Source: Candidatus Brevundimonas colombiensis
Lineage (GTDB): Bacteria > Pseudomonadota > Alphaproteobacteria > Caulobacterales > Caulobacteraceae
Direction: 5' to 3'
Assembly: GCA_029202665.1 (NCBI GenBank)
Contig: CP119326.1
Span: forward strand, 2,604,001 to 2,668,000
Length of the DNA: 64,000 nt
Below, one piece after another: positions 25,343 to 36,362 of the stretch (positions are counted from its first letter, which is position 1; each line of letters opens with the position of its first letter). The notes under the pieces were generated by a model. It worked only from the letters and a program-made list of their open reading frames with translations, was not told the DNA's origin and did no database searches. Both the position numbers and the translations under genes were made by a program.

Positions 25343-26251
25343 TCAGCCCGCAGCCTTCTCGGTTTCAACCGCGTCGTTGGCTTCCGACGTGGCGGCCTGA
25401 GCGGCTTCATCGGCGACGGCCGGTTGAGCAGCGGCTTCCAGTTCGGCGGCGGCGCCTTCCGTGCCGGCCGGAGCGGCGTCAGCGGCGACCGGAGCCGAGG
25501 CTTCGCGCAGCATCGGCTCGACCGGGGCTTCCGAAGCGCCCAGATCGATGCCCGAGGCCGAAGCGCCCGCAGCCAGACCGTCCAGAACGGCGTCGGCGAC
25601 CAGGTCGCAGTAGGTCTGGATGGCGCGGGCGGCGTCGTCGTTCCCGGGGACCGGATAGGTGATGCCGTCCGGGTCCGAGTTGGTGTCCAGGATGGCGATG
25701 ATCGGGATGTTCAGCTTGCGGGCTTCCTGGATCGCGATCGCTTCCTTGTTGGTGTCGATCACGAACATGATGTCCGGGATCGAACCCATGTCCTTGATGC
25801 CGCCCAGCGACAGTTCCAGCTTGTCCTTCTCGCGTTGCAGCGTCAGCAGCTCCTTCTTGACGCGGCCTTCGCCGCCGTTCTCGAGGATGCCTTCCAGTTC
25901 GCGCAGACGGGCGATCGAGCCCGAGACGGTGCGCCAGTTGGTCAGCGTGCCGCCGAGCCAACGGTTGTTCATATAGTACTGGGCGCAGCGCTTGGCCGCT
26001 TCGGCGACCGGCTCCGAGGCCTGGCGCTTGGTGCCGACGAACAGGACGCGACCGCCCTTGGCGGCGACGTCGCGCACGGCCACCAGAGCCTGGTGGAACA
26101 GCGGCATCGTCTGCGACAGGTCGATGATGTGGATGTTCGAGCGCGAACCGAAGATGTAGCGGTCCATCTTCGGGTTCCAGCGGTGCGTCTGGTGGCCGAA
26201 GTGGGCGCCCGCTTCCAGCAGGGTGCGCATCGAGAATTCAGGCAGAGCCAT
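25343..26251 (-). CDS. rpsB: 30S ribosomal protein S2
   Basis: Start ATG 26251 is preceded by AAGGA and gives MALPEFSMRTLLEAGAHFGHQTHRWNPKM, the family N-terminus; total 302 residues. Core S2 motifs are GTKRQASEPV, NNRWLGGTLTNW, PDIMFVIDTNKEAIAIQEA and IPIIAILDTNSDPDGITYPVPGNDDA. The last 75 residues or so are an Ala/Glu/Val-rich acidic extension, common in alphaproteobacterial S2. The longer upstream ORF is not needed. tsf follows. Confidence 0.97.
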   Translation of the reverse strand: MALPEFSMRTLLEAGAHFGHQTHRWNPKMDRYIFGSRSNIHIIDLSQTMPLFHQALVAVRDVAAKGGRVLFVGTKRQASEPVAEAAKRCAQYYMNNRWLGGTLTNWRTVSGSIARLRELEGILENGGEGRVKKELLTLQREKDKLELSLGGIKDMGSIPDIMFVIDTNKEAIAIQEARKLNIPIIAILDTNSDPDGITYPVPGNDDAARAIQTYCDLVADAVLDGLAAGASASGIDLGASEAPVEPMLREASAPVAADAAPAGTEGAAAELEAAAQPAVADEAAQAATSEANDAVETEKAAG

Positions 26252-26375
26252 GATCGTTCGTTCCTTTTTCCGATCAACGTGGCGCGGGGGATTAAAGGTC
26301 GAATGACCCTCGGAATGGTGCGAACCGGGATTTCTCCCCGAATCGCGCCTCACCCGCGTTGCGAAATGCGGGGGC

Positions 26376-26404
26376 CATGTAGGCGCAACGGCCCCAAATA
26401 GCAA
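26376..26404 (-). promoter_or_regulatory. Possible rpsB promoter
   Basis: On the minus strand TTGCTAT (26404-26398) and CCTACATG (26383-26376) are 14 nt apart; the -10 keeps the CTANAW core of the Caulobacter consensus but the -35 is weak. The leader to the rpsB ATG would be about 115 nt. The rest of the 224-bp gap 26252-26475 shows no gene. Confidence 0.3.
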
Positions 26405-26424
26405 GCGTGTGCGTCACACAGCAG

Positions 26425-26452
26425 AAAGGCGGCCTCTTTCGAGACCGCCTTT
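26425..26452 (-). terminator. Terminator-like hairpin after the DUF4142 gene
   Basis: A 12-bp stem (26425-26436 with 26441-26452, one G-T pair) with a 4-nt loop ends in TTT on the minus strand, 23 bp past the DUF4142 stop. The U-tract is only three bases and lies inside the stem, so strength is uncertain. Confidence 0.6.
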
Positions 26453-26475
26453 GCATTCATGCCTTTGGCGGGAAT

Positions 26476-27072
26476 CTACTTCATCGCGTCCAGCAGCGCC
26501 TGGGCGCGGTCGCGGTGCGCGGTCACGGGGGCGACCAGTTCGCGGGCCAGGGTCGACAGGGCCGGCGCATCGGTATTGCCAGCGAAGCCGTTCAGCAGGG
26601 TCAGGGTCTCGTTATGGGCGGCCACCTGCTGGTTCAGATAGACCTTGTCGAAATCGCCCGGCGTCGCGGCGTTCAGATTGTCGATCAGCCCCTTGCGGCG
26701 TTCATCCAGCGCGGTCGGCACGGTCACGTTCGGACCAGCGGTCGCGACGGCCGCGCCCAGCTTCTCACCCGCGGCGGTGTGATCCTTGGTGATCATGGCG
26801 GCCAGCGCCTTCACGTCGGCGTTGGTCGATTTGGCGGCGGCGATCCTGGCGGATTCCAGCTCGTACATATTGCCTGTGCCAAGACCCGTGACGAAACCGT
26901 CGACGGTATTGGCGCCCATGGTCATGGCCGAGGTCTGGCCGACGACACCCGAGGTCGCGTCCTGGGTGGCGTTGACGGCTTCGCTGGCGTTCTTGGCCGC
27001 GCTGTCGCCGCCCTGGTTACAGGCAGCGAGCAGAGCCAGCGAGGCGACGCTGGCGATGGCGAGATATTTCAT
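26476..27072 (-). CDS. DUF4142-family lipoprotein
   Basis: A 198-residue exported protein with a lipobox at LLAAC (Cys18). After a Ser/Ala/Asn-rich linker comes a helical DUF4142 (ferritin-like fold) domain with YELESARIAAAKSTNADVKALAAMITKDHTAAGEKL, LNQQVAAHNETLTLLNGFA and LAPVTAHRDRAQ-type segments. Members are envelope proteins linked loosely to stress; the molecular role is unknown. AGGGAG lies 9 nt before the ATG. It stands alone between rpsB and the DUF3224/dnaE pair and has its own terminator-like hairpin. Confidence 0.85.
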   Translation of the reverse strand: MKYLAIASVASLALLAACNQGGDSAAKNASEAVNATQDATSGVVGQTSAMTMGANTVDGFVTGLGTGNMYELESARIAAAKSTNADVKALAAMITKDHTAAGEKLGAAVATAGPNVTVPTALDERRKGLIDNLNAATPGDFDKVYLNQQVAAHNETLTLLNGFAGNTDAPALSTLARELVAPVTAHRDRAQALLDAMK

Positions 27073-27201
27073 TGGAACAGTCTCCCTATGGACTGACCAA
27101 ACCCATCACGCGGCCGTGAGGTTCCGAAAAATCAAAAGCTTAGCTATAAGGTTGCAGGGATCGAAGCCAGACGAGCCGAACCCGATGGTCGCCACACCGG
27201 C

Positions 27202-27600
27202 TCATGAGGCAAGGTCGGGAAGGCTGTATTCCAGATCGTAGCGGTGTTCGCCCTTGTCGATCGTCAGGTGGAAGACGCCGCCTATGCCCGCCAGATCGCC
27301 GGTGCCTGAACCGGGAACGATGGTGATCAGCAACTCCTGTCCCTCCGCAGTCATGACGCCGCGATGGACAAGCGCGAAACTGCCGTTGCGACCGTTCACC
27401 ACGCCCGTCACCCGCTCCATGGCGACATAGGCGCCGGACTGACCTTCGCGAACGGCCAGCATCTCCCCCGCGCCGATCCCCTCGATCCCGCCGTGAAAGG
27501 TCTTGGCCAGGATCATGCGGCCCGGCAGGTCGGGAGCGGCTTCCGAGGCCGGAGGCGCGGGCGTTATGGAGACCTGGAAGGTTCCGGCGGCGTGCGACAT
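27202..27600 (-). CDS. DUF3224 domain-containing protein
   Basis: A 132-residue beta-barrel-type protein. Family hallmarks are LAKTFHGGIEGIGAGEML, AYVAMERVTGVVNGRNGSFALVH, and ITIVPGSGTGDLAGIGG. I chose ATG 27600 because AGGAG lies 9 nt upstream and the family is usually about 130 residues and cytoplasmic. A longer version starting at 27690 overlaps the dnaE stop (TGATG) and would add a hydrophobic N-terminus (MLGALLVLSLGLNGALAVY), giving a membrane-anchored or secreted form. Function unknown; probably on the dnaE transcript. Confidence 0.75.
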   Translation of the reverse strand: MSHAAGTFQVSITPAPPASEAAPDLPGRMILAKTFHGGIEGIGAGEMLAVREGQSGAYVAMERVTGVVNGRNGSFALVHRGVMTAEGQELLITIVPGSGTGDLAGIGGVFHLTIDKGEHRYDLEYSLPDLAS

Positions 27601-27689
27601 GACGACTTTCTCCTGAATGAGGGGCGGCGCAGGATAGACGGCAAGGGCCCCATTAAGGCCAAGGCTCAAAACGAGAAGAGCGCCGAGCA

Positions 27690-31154
<3,465 letters not shown>

Positions 31155-31385
31155 TGGATCTCCGTCTCGGGCGACGCAGACTCTGCGCCGCATCACCCTG
31201 TTGCGAGTCTCACATCTTGCTCCGGGCCAGCATCCCAAACCAGAGGCCCGGCTTCATCATCCCCAGAAGACCGGCGAAACGACGATCGCCGGATTGCAAA
31301 AAAAGGGTCTGAATAGTCTGAACTTCGCCTAGAGGCTTGATTTCCCTACGCAGATTTCAGACGGTGTCGGTCCAAGTCTGAAATC
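31155..31385. other. Intergenic region between dnaE and the sidA-like gene
   Basis: No gene seen in 231 bp. It contains a T7 run on the minus strand (A7 on plus, 31298-31304), a 7-bp inverted repeat at 31271-31292 without a U-tract, and copies of the heptamer GTCTGAA, reported as a repeat cluster. The dnaE promoter must lie here or further upstream; I could not identify it. Confidence 0.4.
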
Positions 31386-31391
31386 TCAGAC
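31307..31391. repeat. Cluster of GTCTGAA / TTCAGAC repeats
   Basis: GTCTGAA occurs at 31307-31313, 31316-31322 and 31376-31382, and as its complement at 31356-31362; a further copy lies at 31600-31606. The copies at 31352-31362 and 31376-31386 form a perfect 11-bp inverted repeat (AGATTTCAGAC). The right arm ends at the stop codon of the sidA-like gene. Could be a hairpin ending that transcript, or an operator for dnaE. Confidence 0.5.
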
Positions 31392-31481
31392 GGCGGTGAC
31401 GCTTAACGCCACGGTCCAAACCATCCAGACGAAGCCGCCGCAGCTGGCCAACGACAACATATCCCTCATCAAACGCGGCAT
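31386..31481 (-). CDS. sidA: SidA-like SOS-induced membrane micropeptide (candidate division inhibitor)
   Basis: A 31-codon gene: ATG 31481, TGA 31388-31386. It starts MPRLMRDMLSLASCGGF, continues with a Trp/Val-rich segment VWMVWTVALSVTAV, and forms one membrane span from about residue 9 to the end, with positive charges at the N-terminus. AGGAAA sits 5-6 nt upstream of the ATG. A near-consensus promoter 33 bp upstream is covered by two exact LexA boxes. In Caulobacter crescentus SidA is a 29-residue inner-membrane peptide, made in the SOS response, that blocks division through FtsW/FtsN, and as I recall its gene neighbours dnaE. Size, topology, regulation and position fit; identity is inferred because I could not align sequences. 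Confidence 0.72.
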   Translation of the reverse strand: MPRLMRDMLSLASCGGFVWMVWTVALSVTAV

Positions 31482-31502
31482 GGATTTCCTGACCTCGTAA
31501 AT

Positions 31503-31517
31503 GTTCTTCGTCTGTTC
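31503..31517 (-). promoter_or_regulatory. LexA (SOS) box A upstream of the sidA-like gene
   Basis: GTTC-TTCGTCT-GTTC on the plus strand is an exact GTTC-N7-GTTC operator. It covers the end of the -10 element and the expected transcription start of the small gene. Confidence 0.85.
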
Positions 31518-31542
31518 TATGTTCTGCTTGCGTTCTCGTCAA
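31514..31542 (-). promoter_or_regulatory. Promoter of the sidA-like gene
   Basis: On the minus strand TTGACGA (31542-31536) and CATAGAAC (31521-31514) are 14 nt apart, matching the Caulobacter housekeeping consensus TTGACGS-N10-14-GCTANAWC at all but a few positions. Predicted start near 31507, about 25 nt before the ATG, leaving room for the ribosome-binding site. Confidence 0.7.
31521..31535 (-). promoter_or_regulatory. LexA (SOS) box B upstream of the sidA-like gene
   Basis: GTTC-TGCTTGC-GTTC on the plus strand is a second exact operator, 18 bp from box A, filling the spacer between the -35 and -10 elements. Two adjacent boxes predict tight repression. Confidence 0.85.
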
Positions 31543-31659
31543 GCCTCGCCCGTCGCGACGCTGGGGCGGGGCATGGCCGAGGTTGATGCTGAAGCGCACG
31601 TCTGAAACCGAACGGCTTCGGCCGACGTATTCCTGACCAGACAATAGAGGGTCATGGCG

Positions 31660-32262
31660 ATGCGGTTCGGGGTTTCCATTGTGACGGCGGCGGCCTTGCT
31701 GACCGCGCCGGCTGTTTACGCCCAGGCGCGTGCTCCGGCGCTGCAAACCGCCGTTTTCGCAGGCGGCTGTTTCTGGTCCGAGGAGAAGGCGTTCGACGAT
31801 GTGCCCGGGGTGCGGTCCGCCATTTCAGGCTTCGTCGGCGGACACACGGCCAACCCGACCTATGAGCAGGTCGTGCGCGGCGGAACCGGCCATATGGAGG
31901 CGGTCCAGGTCACGTTCGATCCGCGCGTGGTCAGCTATCGCGCCTTGGTCGATCGCTATTGGCGCACCATCGATCCGACCGATCCGAACGGCCAGTTCTG
32001 CGATCAGGGTCCGTCCTATCGGTCGGCCGTGTTCGCCACGGGCGAGCAGCGGGCCGACGCCGTCGCCTCACGCGACGCAGCCATGCGGGTGCTGAGAAAG
32101 AGCTTCACCACCCCGGTCGTCGGCGTCCAGCGCTTCTGGCCGGCGGGCGCGGAGCATCAGGATTACGCCAAGCGGCACGCCGCCAGCTATCAGGCCTATC
32201 GGCTGGGCTGTCGGCGGCCGGAACGGCTGCGCGCCATCTGGGGCGACGCCGCCGTCAGTTGA
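31660..32262 (+). CDS. msrA: Exported peptide methionine sulfoxide reductase MsrA
   Basis: MsrA reduces methionine-S-sulfoxide in proteins. An N-terminal signal peptide (about the first 22 residues, ending VYAQA) sends it to the periplasm, unlike the usual cytoplasmic form. The catalytic motif is FAGGCFWSEEKAF; then GFVGGHTANPTYEQVVRGGTGHMEAVQV and FCDQGPSYRSAVF follow, all conserved. A resolving-Cys candidate is near the C-terminus (YRLGCRRPE). AGAGG lies 9 nt before ATG 31660 and only 3 nt before the in-frame ATG at 31654, so I prefer the second (200 residues). No msrB is next to it. It ends abutting the convergent lolD. Confidence 0.9.
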   Translation: MRFGVSIVTAAALLTAPAVYAQARAPALQTAVFAGGCFWSEEKAFDDVPGVRSAISGFVGGHTANPTYEQVVRGGTGHMEAVQVTFDPRVVSYRALVDRYWRTIDPTDPNGQFCDQGPSYRSAVFATGEQRADAVASRDAAMRVLRKSFTTPVVGVQRFWPAGAEHQDYAKRHAASYQAYRLGCRRPERLRAIWGDAAVS

Positions 32263-32967
32263 TCAATAGGCGTGGCTTTCGGCCGCGCGTTCTTCCAGAT
32301 GCCCATCGCGCAGGGCGAAGACCCGGTCCATATGGCCGGCCAACTCCATGTTGTGCGTGGCGATCAGGGCGGCGACGCCCGTGGTCTTGGCCAGATCGCG
32401 CAGGGATTCGAACACCGACTGGCTGGTGGCCGGGTCCAGATTGCCGGTCGGTTCGTCGGCCAGCAGCAGACGCGGACCATTGGCCAGGGCGCGGGCGATG
32501 GCGACGCGCTGCTGCTCCCCGCCCGACAGTTGCGCCGGCTGGTGGCTCAGTCGCTGGCCCAGACCCAGGGCCGTCAGGGTGACTTCGGCGCGTTTGCGGG
32601 CCTCGTCCTGGCCCACGCCGGCGATCCGCATCGGCAGGGCCACGTTGTCGCGGGCATCGAACTCGGCCAGCAGATGGTGGAATTGATAGACGAAGCCGAT
32701 CCGTCCCAGACGCAGCCGGGTGCGGGCGCGTTCGTCCAGGTTTCCGACCTGTTCGCCGTCGATGGCCACCGTCCCGCCGGTCGGCTTTTCCAACAGGCCG
32801 GCGGCGTGTAGCAGCGACGACTTGCCCGAGCCCGACGGGCCGATCAGACCGACCAGTTCGCCCGGATAGACGTCCAGATCCACGCCCCTCAGCACGGTCA
32901 GGCCGCCCTGGGCGGTGTCATAGGTGCGGGTCAGACCGCGCACCGACAGGATGGGAGCCTTACTCAT
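32263..32967 (-). CDS. lolD: Lipoprotein-releasing ABC transporter ATP-binding protein LolD
   Basis: LolD powers release of lipoproteins from the inner membrane. The 234-residue ATPase starts MSKAPILSVRGLTRTYDT, with Walker A GPSGSGKSSLLHAAGLLEKP, Q-loop, signature LSGGEQQRVAIARAL, Walker B LLLADEPTGNLD and switch His in ATHNMELAG. The start overlaps the end of the permease gene by 8 bp, so they are coupled. It is the last gene of the long right-to-left run that begins at nuoA. Confidence 0.93.
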   Translation of the reverse strand: MSKAPILSVRGLTRTYDTAQGGLTVLRGVDLDVYPGELVGLIGPSGSGKSSLLHAAGLLEKPTGGTVAIDGEQVGNLDERARTRLRLGRIGFVYQFHHLLAEFDARDNVALPMRIAGVGQDEARKRAEVTLTALGLGQRLSHQPAQLSGGEQQRVAIARALANGPRLLLADEPTGNLDPATSQSVFESLRDLAKTTGVAALIATHNMELAGHMDRVFALRDGHLEERAAESHAY

Positions 32968-34246
32968 AGCGGAGCGCCTCCACGGGATCGATGCGCGACG
33001 CATTCCACGACGGCGGCAGGCTGGCGATGCAGCTCATCAGCAACGACCAGAAGGCGACCCAGGTCACGTCGACCGGATCGACCAAGGCCGGGATGGCGTC
33101 CAGCATATAGACGTCGGAATCGAACAGCTTGGTCTGCAGCACCCATTCCAGGAAATGCTGGATCGCGCCGATGTTCCAGCAGAACAACAGGCCCAGCAGC
33201 AGACCCGCCAAGGTGCCCGCCACGCCGATCATGGCGCCGGCCATGAAGAAGACGCGAAGGATCGCCGAGGGGCTGGCGCCGATGGTGCGCAGGATGGCGA
33301 TGTCGCGGCCCTTGTTCTTCACCAGCATGACGATGCCCGAGATGATGTTCATGGCGGCGATGGCCACAACCAGGCCCAGGATGATGCTCATGGCCACCCG
33401 CTCGACCTTCAGCGCGCCATAGAAGGCGGCGAGCCGTTCGCGCCAGTCGCTGACGATCGAGCCGGGACCGGCGGCGGCGCGGATCGCGGGGGTCAGGGCG
33501 CCGACCTGATCGGGATCGTCCACCTTGATCTCGATGGCGTCCCAGACGCCCTCCTTGCCGAAGAACAGCTGCTGCTGCTCCAGCGGCATGAACATGAAGG
33601 CGCGGTCGTAATCGGCGGCGCCGGATCGGAACAGGCCGCCGACGAAATAGGTCTTCTCCAGACCGCCCAGATTGCCGAAGGCGCTGTCGGCGCCGGTCGG
33701 CGAATAGACGGTGATCGCGTCGCCGACCCTGATGCCCAGCGCATTCGCCAAGGCCGCGCCGATCAGCACCCGGTCGCCGCCATAGGCGCCCTTGCCGAAG
33801 CTGTCGCGCTCCTGCGGCGACAGGCTGTCGAACACATACTGGGTCTTGGCCAGGTCCTGGGGACGGATGCCCTTGACCATCACGCCGGTCGTATAGCTGC
33901 CGACGCGGATCAGGCTTTGCGCCTCGTTCAGCGGATTGACGCTATGGACGCCCGGGATCGCCTCGATCTTCTTGAGGACCGCATCGCGATCCGGCGAGGT
34001 CAGCACCGGCCCCTGCACATACATATGGCCGTTGAAGGCCAGCATCCGGCCCAGCAGTTCGCTGCGGAAACCGGACATGATGCTCATCACGCTGATCAGC
34101 ACGGCGACGGCCAGCATGATGCCGATGAAGCTGATGACGGCGATGGTCGCCACCCCGCCCTCCTTGCGCTTGGCGCGCAGGTAGCGAAGGGCCAGGCCGA
34201 TCTCCCACGAGGAGAAGGCGCCGGACGGGCGGGACGGCAGGCTCAA
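32960..34246 (-). CDS. lolC: Lipoprotein-releasing ABC transporter permease (LolC/LolE family, LolF-like)
   Basis: A 428-residue FtsX-type permease: a first helix (ATIAVISFIGIMLAVAVLISVMSIM), a large periplasmic domain (about residues 50-270), then three helices and the C-terminal ASRIDPVEALRYE motif typical of MacB/LolC permeases. I place the start at TTG 34246, which overlaps the proS stop (TTGA) and has AAGG 8 nt upstream; the longer ORF is proS in another frame. Only one permease gene is present next to lolD, as in bacteria where a single LolF-type subunit forms a homodimer, so a second gene elsewhere is not required. Confidence 0.88.
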   Translation of the reverse strand: MSLPSRPSGAFSSWEIGLALRYLRAKRKEGGVATIAVISFIGIMLAVAVLISVMSIMSGFRSELLGRMLAFNGHMYVQGPVLTSPDRDAVLKKIEAIPGVHSVNPLNEAQSLIRVGSYTTGVMVKGIRPQDLAKTQYVFDSLSPQERDSFGKGAYGGDRVLIGAALANALGIRVGDAITVYSPTGADSAFGNLGGLEKTYFVGGLFRSGAADYDRAFMFMPLEQQQLFFGKEGVWDAIEIKVDDPDQVGALTPAIRAAAGPGSIVSDWRERLAAFYGALKVERVAMSIILGLVVAIAAMNIISGIVMLVKNKGRDIAILRTIGASPSAILRVFFMAGAMIGVAGTLAGLLLGLLFCWNIGAIQHFLEWVLQTKLFDSDVYMLDAIPALVDPVDVTWVAFWSLLMSCIASLPPSWNASRIDPVEALRYE

Positions 34247-35559
34247 ACGGTCAGCCTTTCGATGGCTTCGGCCAGCGGAACGGAAACCTTTTCGCCGGTG
34301 GCGCGGCGCTTCAGCTCGACCACGCCATCGGCCAGACCTTTCGGGCCGATGGTCAGCTGCCACGGCACGCCGATCAGGTCGGCGGTGGCGAACTTGCCGC
34401 CCGGACGCTCGTCGGTGTCGTCGTACAGCACATCCTTACCCAGCTTCTCCAACTGGGCCACCGCGTCTTCGCAGGCCGCCGAGACGGCCTCGTCATTGGC
34501 GCGCAGATTGATGACGACCACGTCGAACGGCGCCACGGCGTCCGGCCAGATGATGCCGCCCTCGTCGTGGCTGGCCTCGATGATGGCGCCCAGCAGACGC
34601 GACACCCCGACCCCATAGCTGCCCATATGGACCTCGGCGTCCTGACCGTCCGGTCCGGCGACCTTGGCCTTCATCGGCGCCGAATATTTCGTGCCGAAGT
34701 AGAAGATGTGGCCCACCTCGATGCCGCGGGCGGACAGACGGTCGCCTTCGGCGGTCTGCGCCTCGAACTGGGCCTGATCGTGCATTTCTTCGGTGGCGGC
34801 GTACAGGGCGGTGCGCTCATCGAACACGGCCTGCACGGCCTCCGGGCTGAAATCGTCGCCGGGCGCGGGCATTTCCACCAGCTTGCGGTCGCAGAAGACT
34901 TCGCTCTCGCCCGTTTCGGCCAGGACGATGAACTCGTGGCTCAGGTCGCCGCCGATGGGGCCGGTGTCGGCGCGCATCGGCACGGCCTTCAGCCCCATGC
35001 GGGCGAAGGTGTTCAGATAGGCGGTGAACATGCGGTTATAGGCGACGCGCGCCGCCGCCTCATCCACGTCGAACGAATAGGCGTCCTTCATCAGGAACTC
35101 GCGCCCGCGCATCACGCCGAAGCGGGGACGACGCTCGTCGCGGAACTTCCACTGGATGTGAAACAGGTTCAGCGGCAGCGACTTGTAGGACTTCACATAG
35201 GCCCGGAAGATGTCGGTGATCATCTCCTCATTGGTCGGGCCGTACAGCAGCTCGCGCTCGTGCCGGTCGGTGATGCGCAGCATCTCGGGGCCGTAGGCGT
35301 CGTACCGCCCGGACTCGCGCCACAGGTCGGCCAGTTGCAGCGTCGGCATCAGCAGTTCGACGGCCCCTGCCCGCATCTGCTCCTCGCGGACGATCTGCTC
35401 GATCTTGCGCAGCACCTTCAGGCCCAGCGGCAGCCAGGCATAGATGCCGGCGGCCTCCTGCTTGATCATGCCGGCGCGCAACATCAGCTGATGCGAGACG
35501 ATCTGGGCGTCCGAAGGGGCTTCCTTCAGCGTGGGCAGGAAAAAGCGCGACAGGCGCAT
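34243..35559 (-). CDS. proS: Proline--tRNA ligase (short alphaproteobacterial type)
   Basis: A class II synthetase of 438 residues. Conserved segments are MLRAGMIKQEAAGIYAWLPLGLKVL, YGPTNEEMITDIFRAYVKSYKSLP, FRDERRPRFGVMRGREFLMKDAYSFD (motif 2) and GSYGVGVSRLLGAIIE (motif 3), followed by the anticodon-binding domain. It lacks the editing insertion of the 570-residue E. coli enzyme, which is normal for alphaproteobacteria. A strong family start lies at 35559. It is followed by the Lol genes with overlap. Confidence 0.96.
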   Translation of the reverse strand: MRLSRFFLPTLKEAPSDAQIVSHQLMLRAGMIKQEAAGIYAWLPLGLKVLRKIEQIVREEQMRAGAVELLMPTLQLADLWRESGRYDAYGPEMLRITDRHERELLYGPTNEEMITDIFRAYVKSYKSLPLNLFHIQWKFRDERRPRFGVMRGREFLMKDAYSFDVDEAAARVAYNRMFTAYLNTFARMGLKAVPMRADTGPIGGDLSHEFIVLAETGESEVFCDRKLVEMPAPGDDFSPEAVQAVFDERTALYAATEEMHDQAQFEAQTAEGDRLSARGIEVGHIFYFGTKYSAPMKAKVAGPDGQDAEVHMGSYGVGVSRLLGAIIEASHDEGGIIWPDAVAPFDVVVINLRANDEAVSAACEDAVAQLEKLGKDVLYDDTDERPGGKFATADLIGVPWQLTIGPKGLADGVVELKRRATGEKVSVPLAEAIERLTV

Positions 35560-35636
35560 GATCGGGAATCCTAGGCGTAGAGACAGAACAAGGCTTTAGC
35601 CGCTGGACCAGGGCGAAAGCTAGACCGGCTTGTGGT

Positions 35637-35903
35637 TTAGACCGCCGGGGCCTGCGAGAAGTCCGGCAAGGGCAGCCAGCCGGTGAAGATCAGCACCATG
35701 ACGAAAGCCCAGACGATGGCCGAGACCCAGGTGGTGGTCAGGAACTTCCGCTTCAGGTTCGGCGTGCGGGGCGCGCCCCATTGGGCGCCGTCGGTCGGCG
35801 GCTCGTGCGTTTCCTGCGACGTGCCCAGCGGCAGGACGGCGAACAGCACCGTCCACCAGACGATGATATAGATGCCGATCATGGTCAGGGGGCCGATAGG
35901 CAT
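35637..35903 (-). CDS. DUF1467 family membrane protein
   Basis: An 88-residue protein with two membrane helices: IGIYIIVWWTVLFAVLPLG at residues 9-27 and VSAIVWAFVMVLIFTGWL near residues 60-77, linked by a loop with GAPRTPNLKRKFLTTT, the family hallmark. GAGG lies before the ATG. Function unknown, but the gene is a regular neighbour of proS in alphaproteobacteria. A 77-bp gap separates it from proS. Confidence 0.85.
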   Translation of the reverse strand: MPIGPLTMIGIYIIVWWTVLFAVLPLGTSQETHEPPTDGAQWGAPRTPNLKRKFLTTTWVSAIVWAFVMVLIFTGWLPLPDFSQAPAV

Positions 35904-35918
35904 GACGGGCCTCTTTTT

Positions 35919-36257
35919 TTAAGGATGCGGCCGGCCGACGCCGTAGCGGGCCGCCAGATAGGGGGCGATGGCGTGGTCCTGCAGGAAACGCCGCCCGGTC
36001 TCCGCGCTGATCTCGGCCTGGGGCCAGTCCAGTTCATCGTCCAGGATCAGGATCGGACAGCTCTGATGCGCCTCGCCCACCTGTGCGATCACCGGCGGGC
36101 GCGGCTTGGCGTGATCCAGATAGACCACGTCCAGCGCGTCGCGCAGTTGCGGATAGAAGGCCAGGACGCCCTCGATATAGGCGCCGGGCGGGCAGAACCA
36201 CGGTCCGCCCTGATCGTCATGCCAGTCGGGATTCAGCAGAAAGAGCGTCTCGGCCAT
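35919..36257 (-). CDS. DUF3088 family protein
   Basis: A 112-residue protein starting MAETLFLLNPDWHDDQGGP, with FCPPGAYIEGVLAFYPQLRDALDVVYLDHAKPR and SCPILILDDEL, matching DUF3088, a thioredoxin-fold-like family of unknown role. No catalytic Cys pair is present: the family CxxC position appears here as CPPG. The longer ORF upstream runs into the gap after the RNase J gene and is not supported. It lies 105 bp downstream of rnj. Confidence 0.7.
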   Translation of the reverse strand: MAETLFLLNPDWHDDQGGPWFCPPGAYIEGVLAFYPQLRDALDVVYLDHAKPRPPVIAQVGEAHQSCPILILDDELDWPQAEISAETGRRFLQDHAIAPYLAARYGVGRPHP

Positions 36258-36323
36258 GCCCCAGCCTATAGCCGATGCGCACGCCGTGTCGCGACCGCTA
36301 ATCGCTTTTCGGCGGCCAAGCCG

Positions 36324-36348
36324 TTCGAGCGCCGAACCGGCGCCCGAA
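36324..36348 (-). repeat. Hairpin between RNase J and DUF3088 genes
   Basis: On minus-strand RNA the arms 36348-36338 and 36334-36324 pair over 11 bp (one G-U) around a 3-nt loop. It begins 15 nt after the rnj stop. No U-tract follows, so an mRNA stability or processing element is more likely than a terminator. Confidence 0.45.
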
Positions 36349-36362
36349 CAGCCGAGGTCCAA

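Noticed and set aside
31271..31304. Inverted repeat next to an A7/T7 run, considered as a terminator
   Set aside because: On the minus strand the T-run precedes the hairpin, and on the plus strand the hairpin is followed by A, so neither orientation fits an intrinsic terminator.
31357..31746. 129-codon minus-strand ORF overlapping the msrA start and the SOS boxes
   Set aside because: It runs through the LexA boxes and promoter in a different frame from the SidA-like peptide. Arg/Gly/His-rich, so taken as a shadow.
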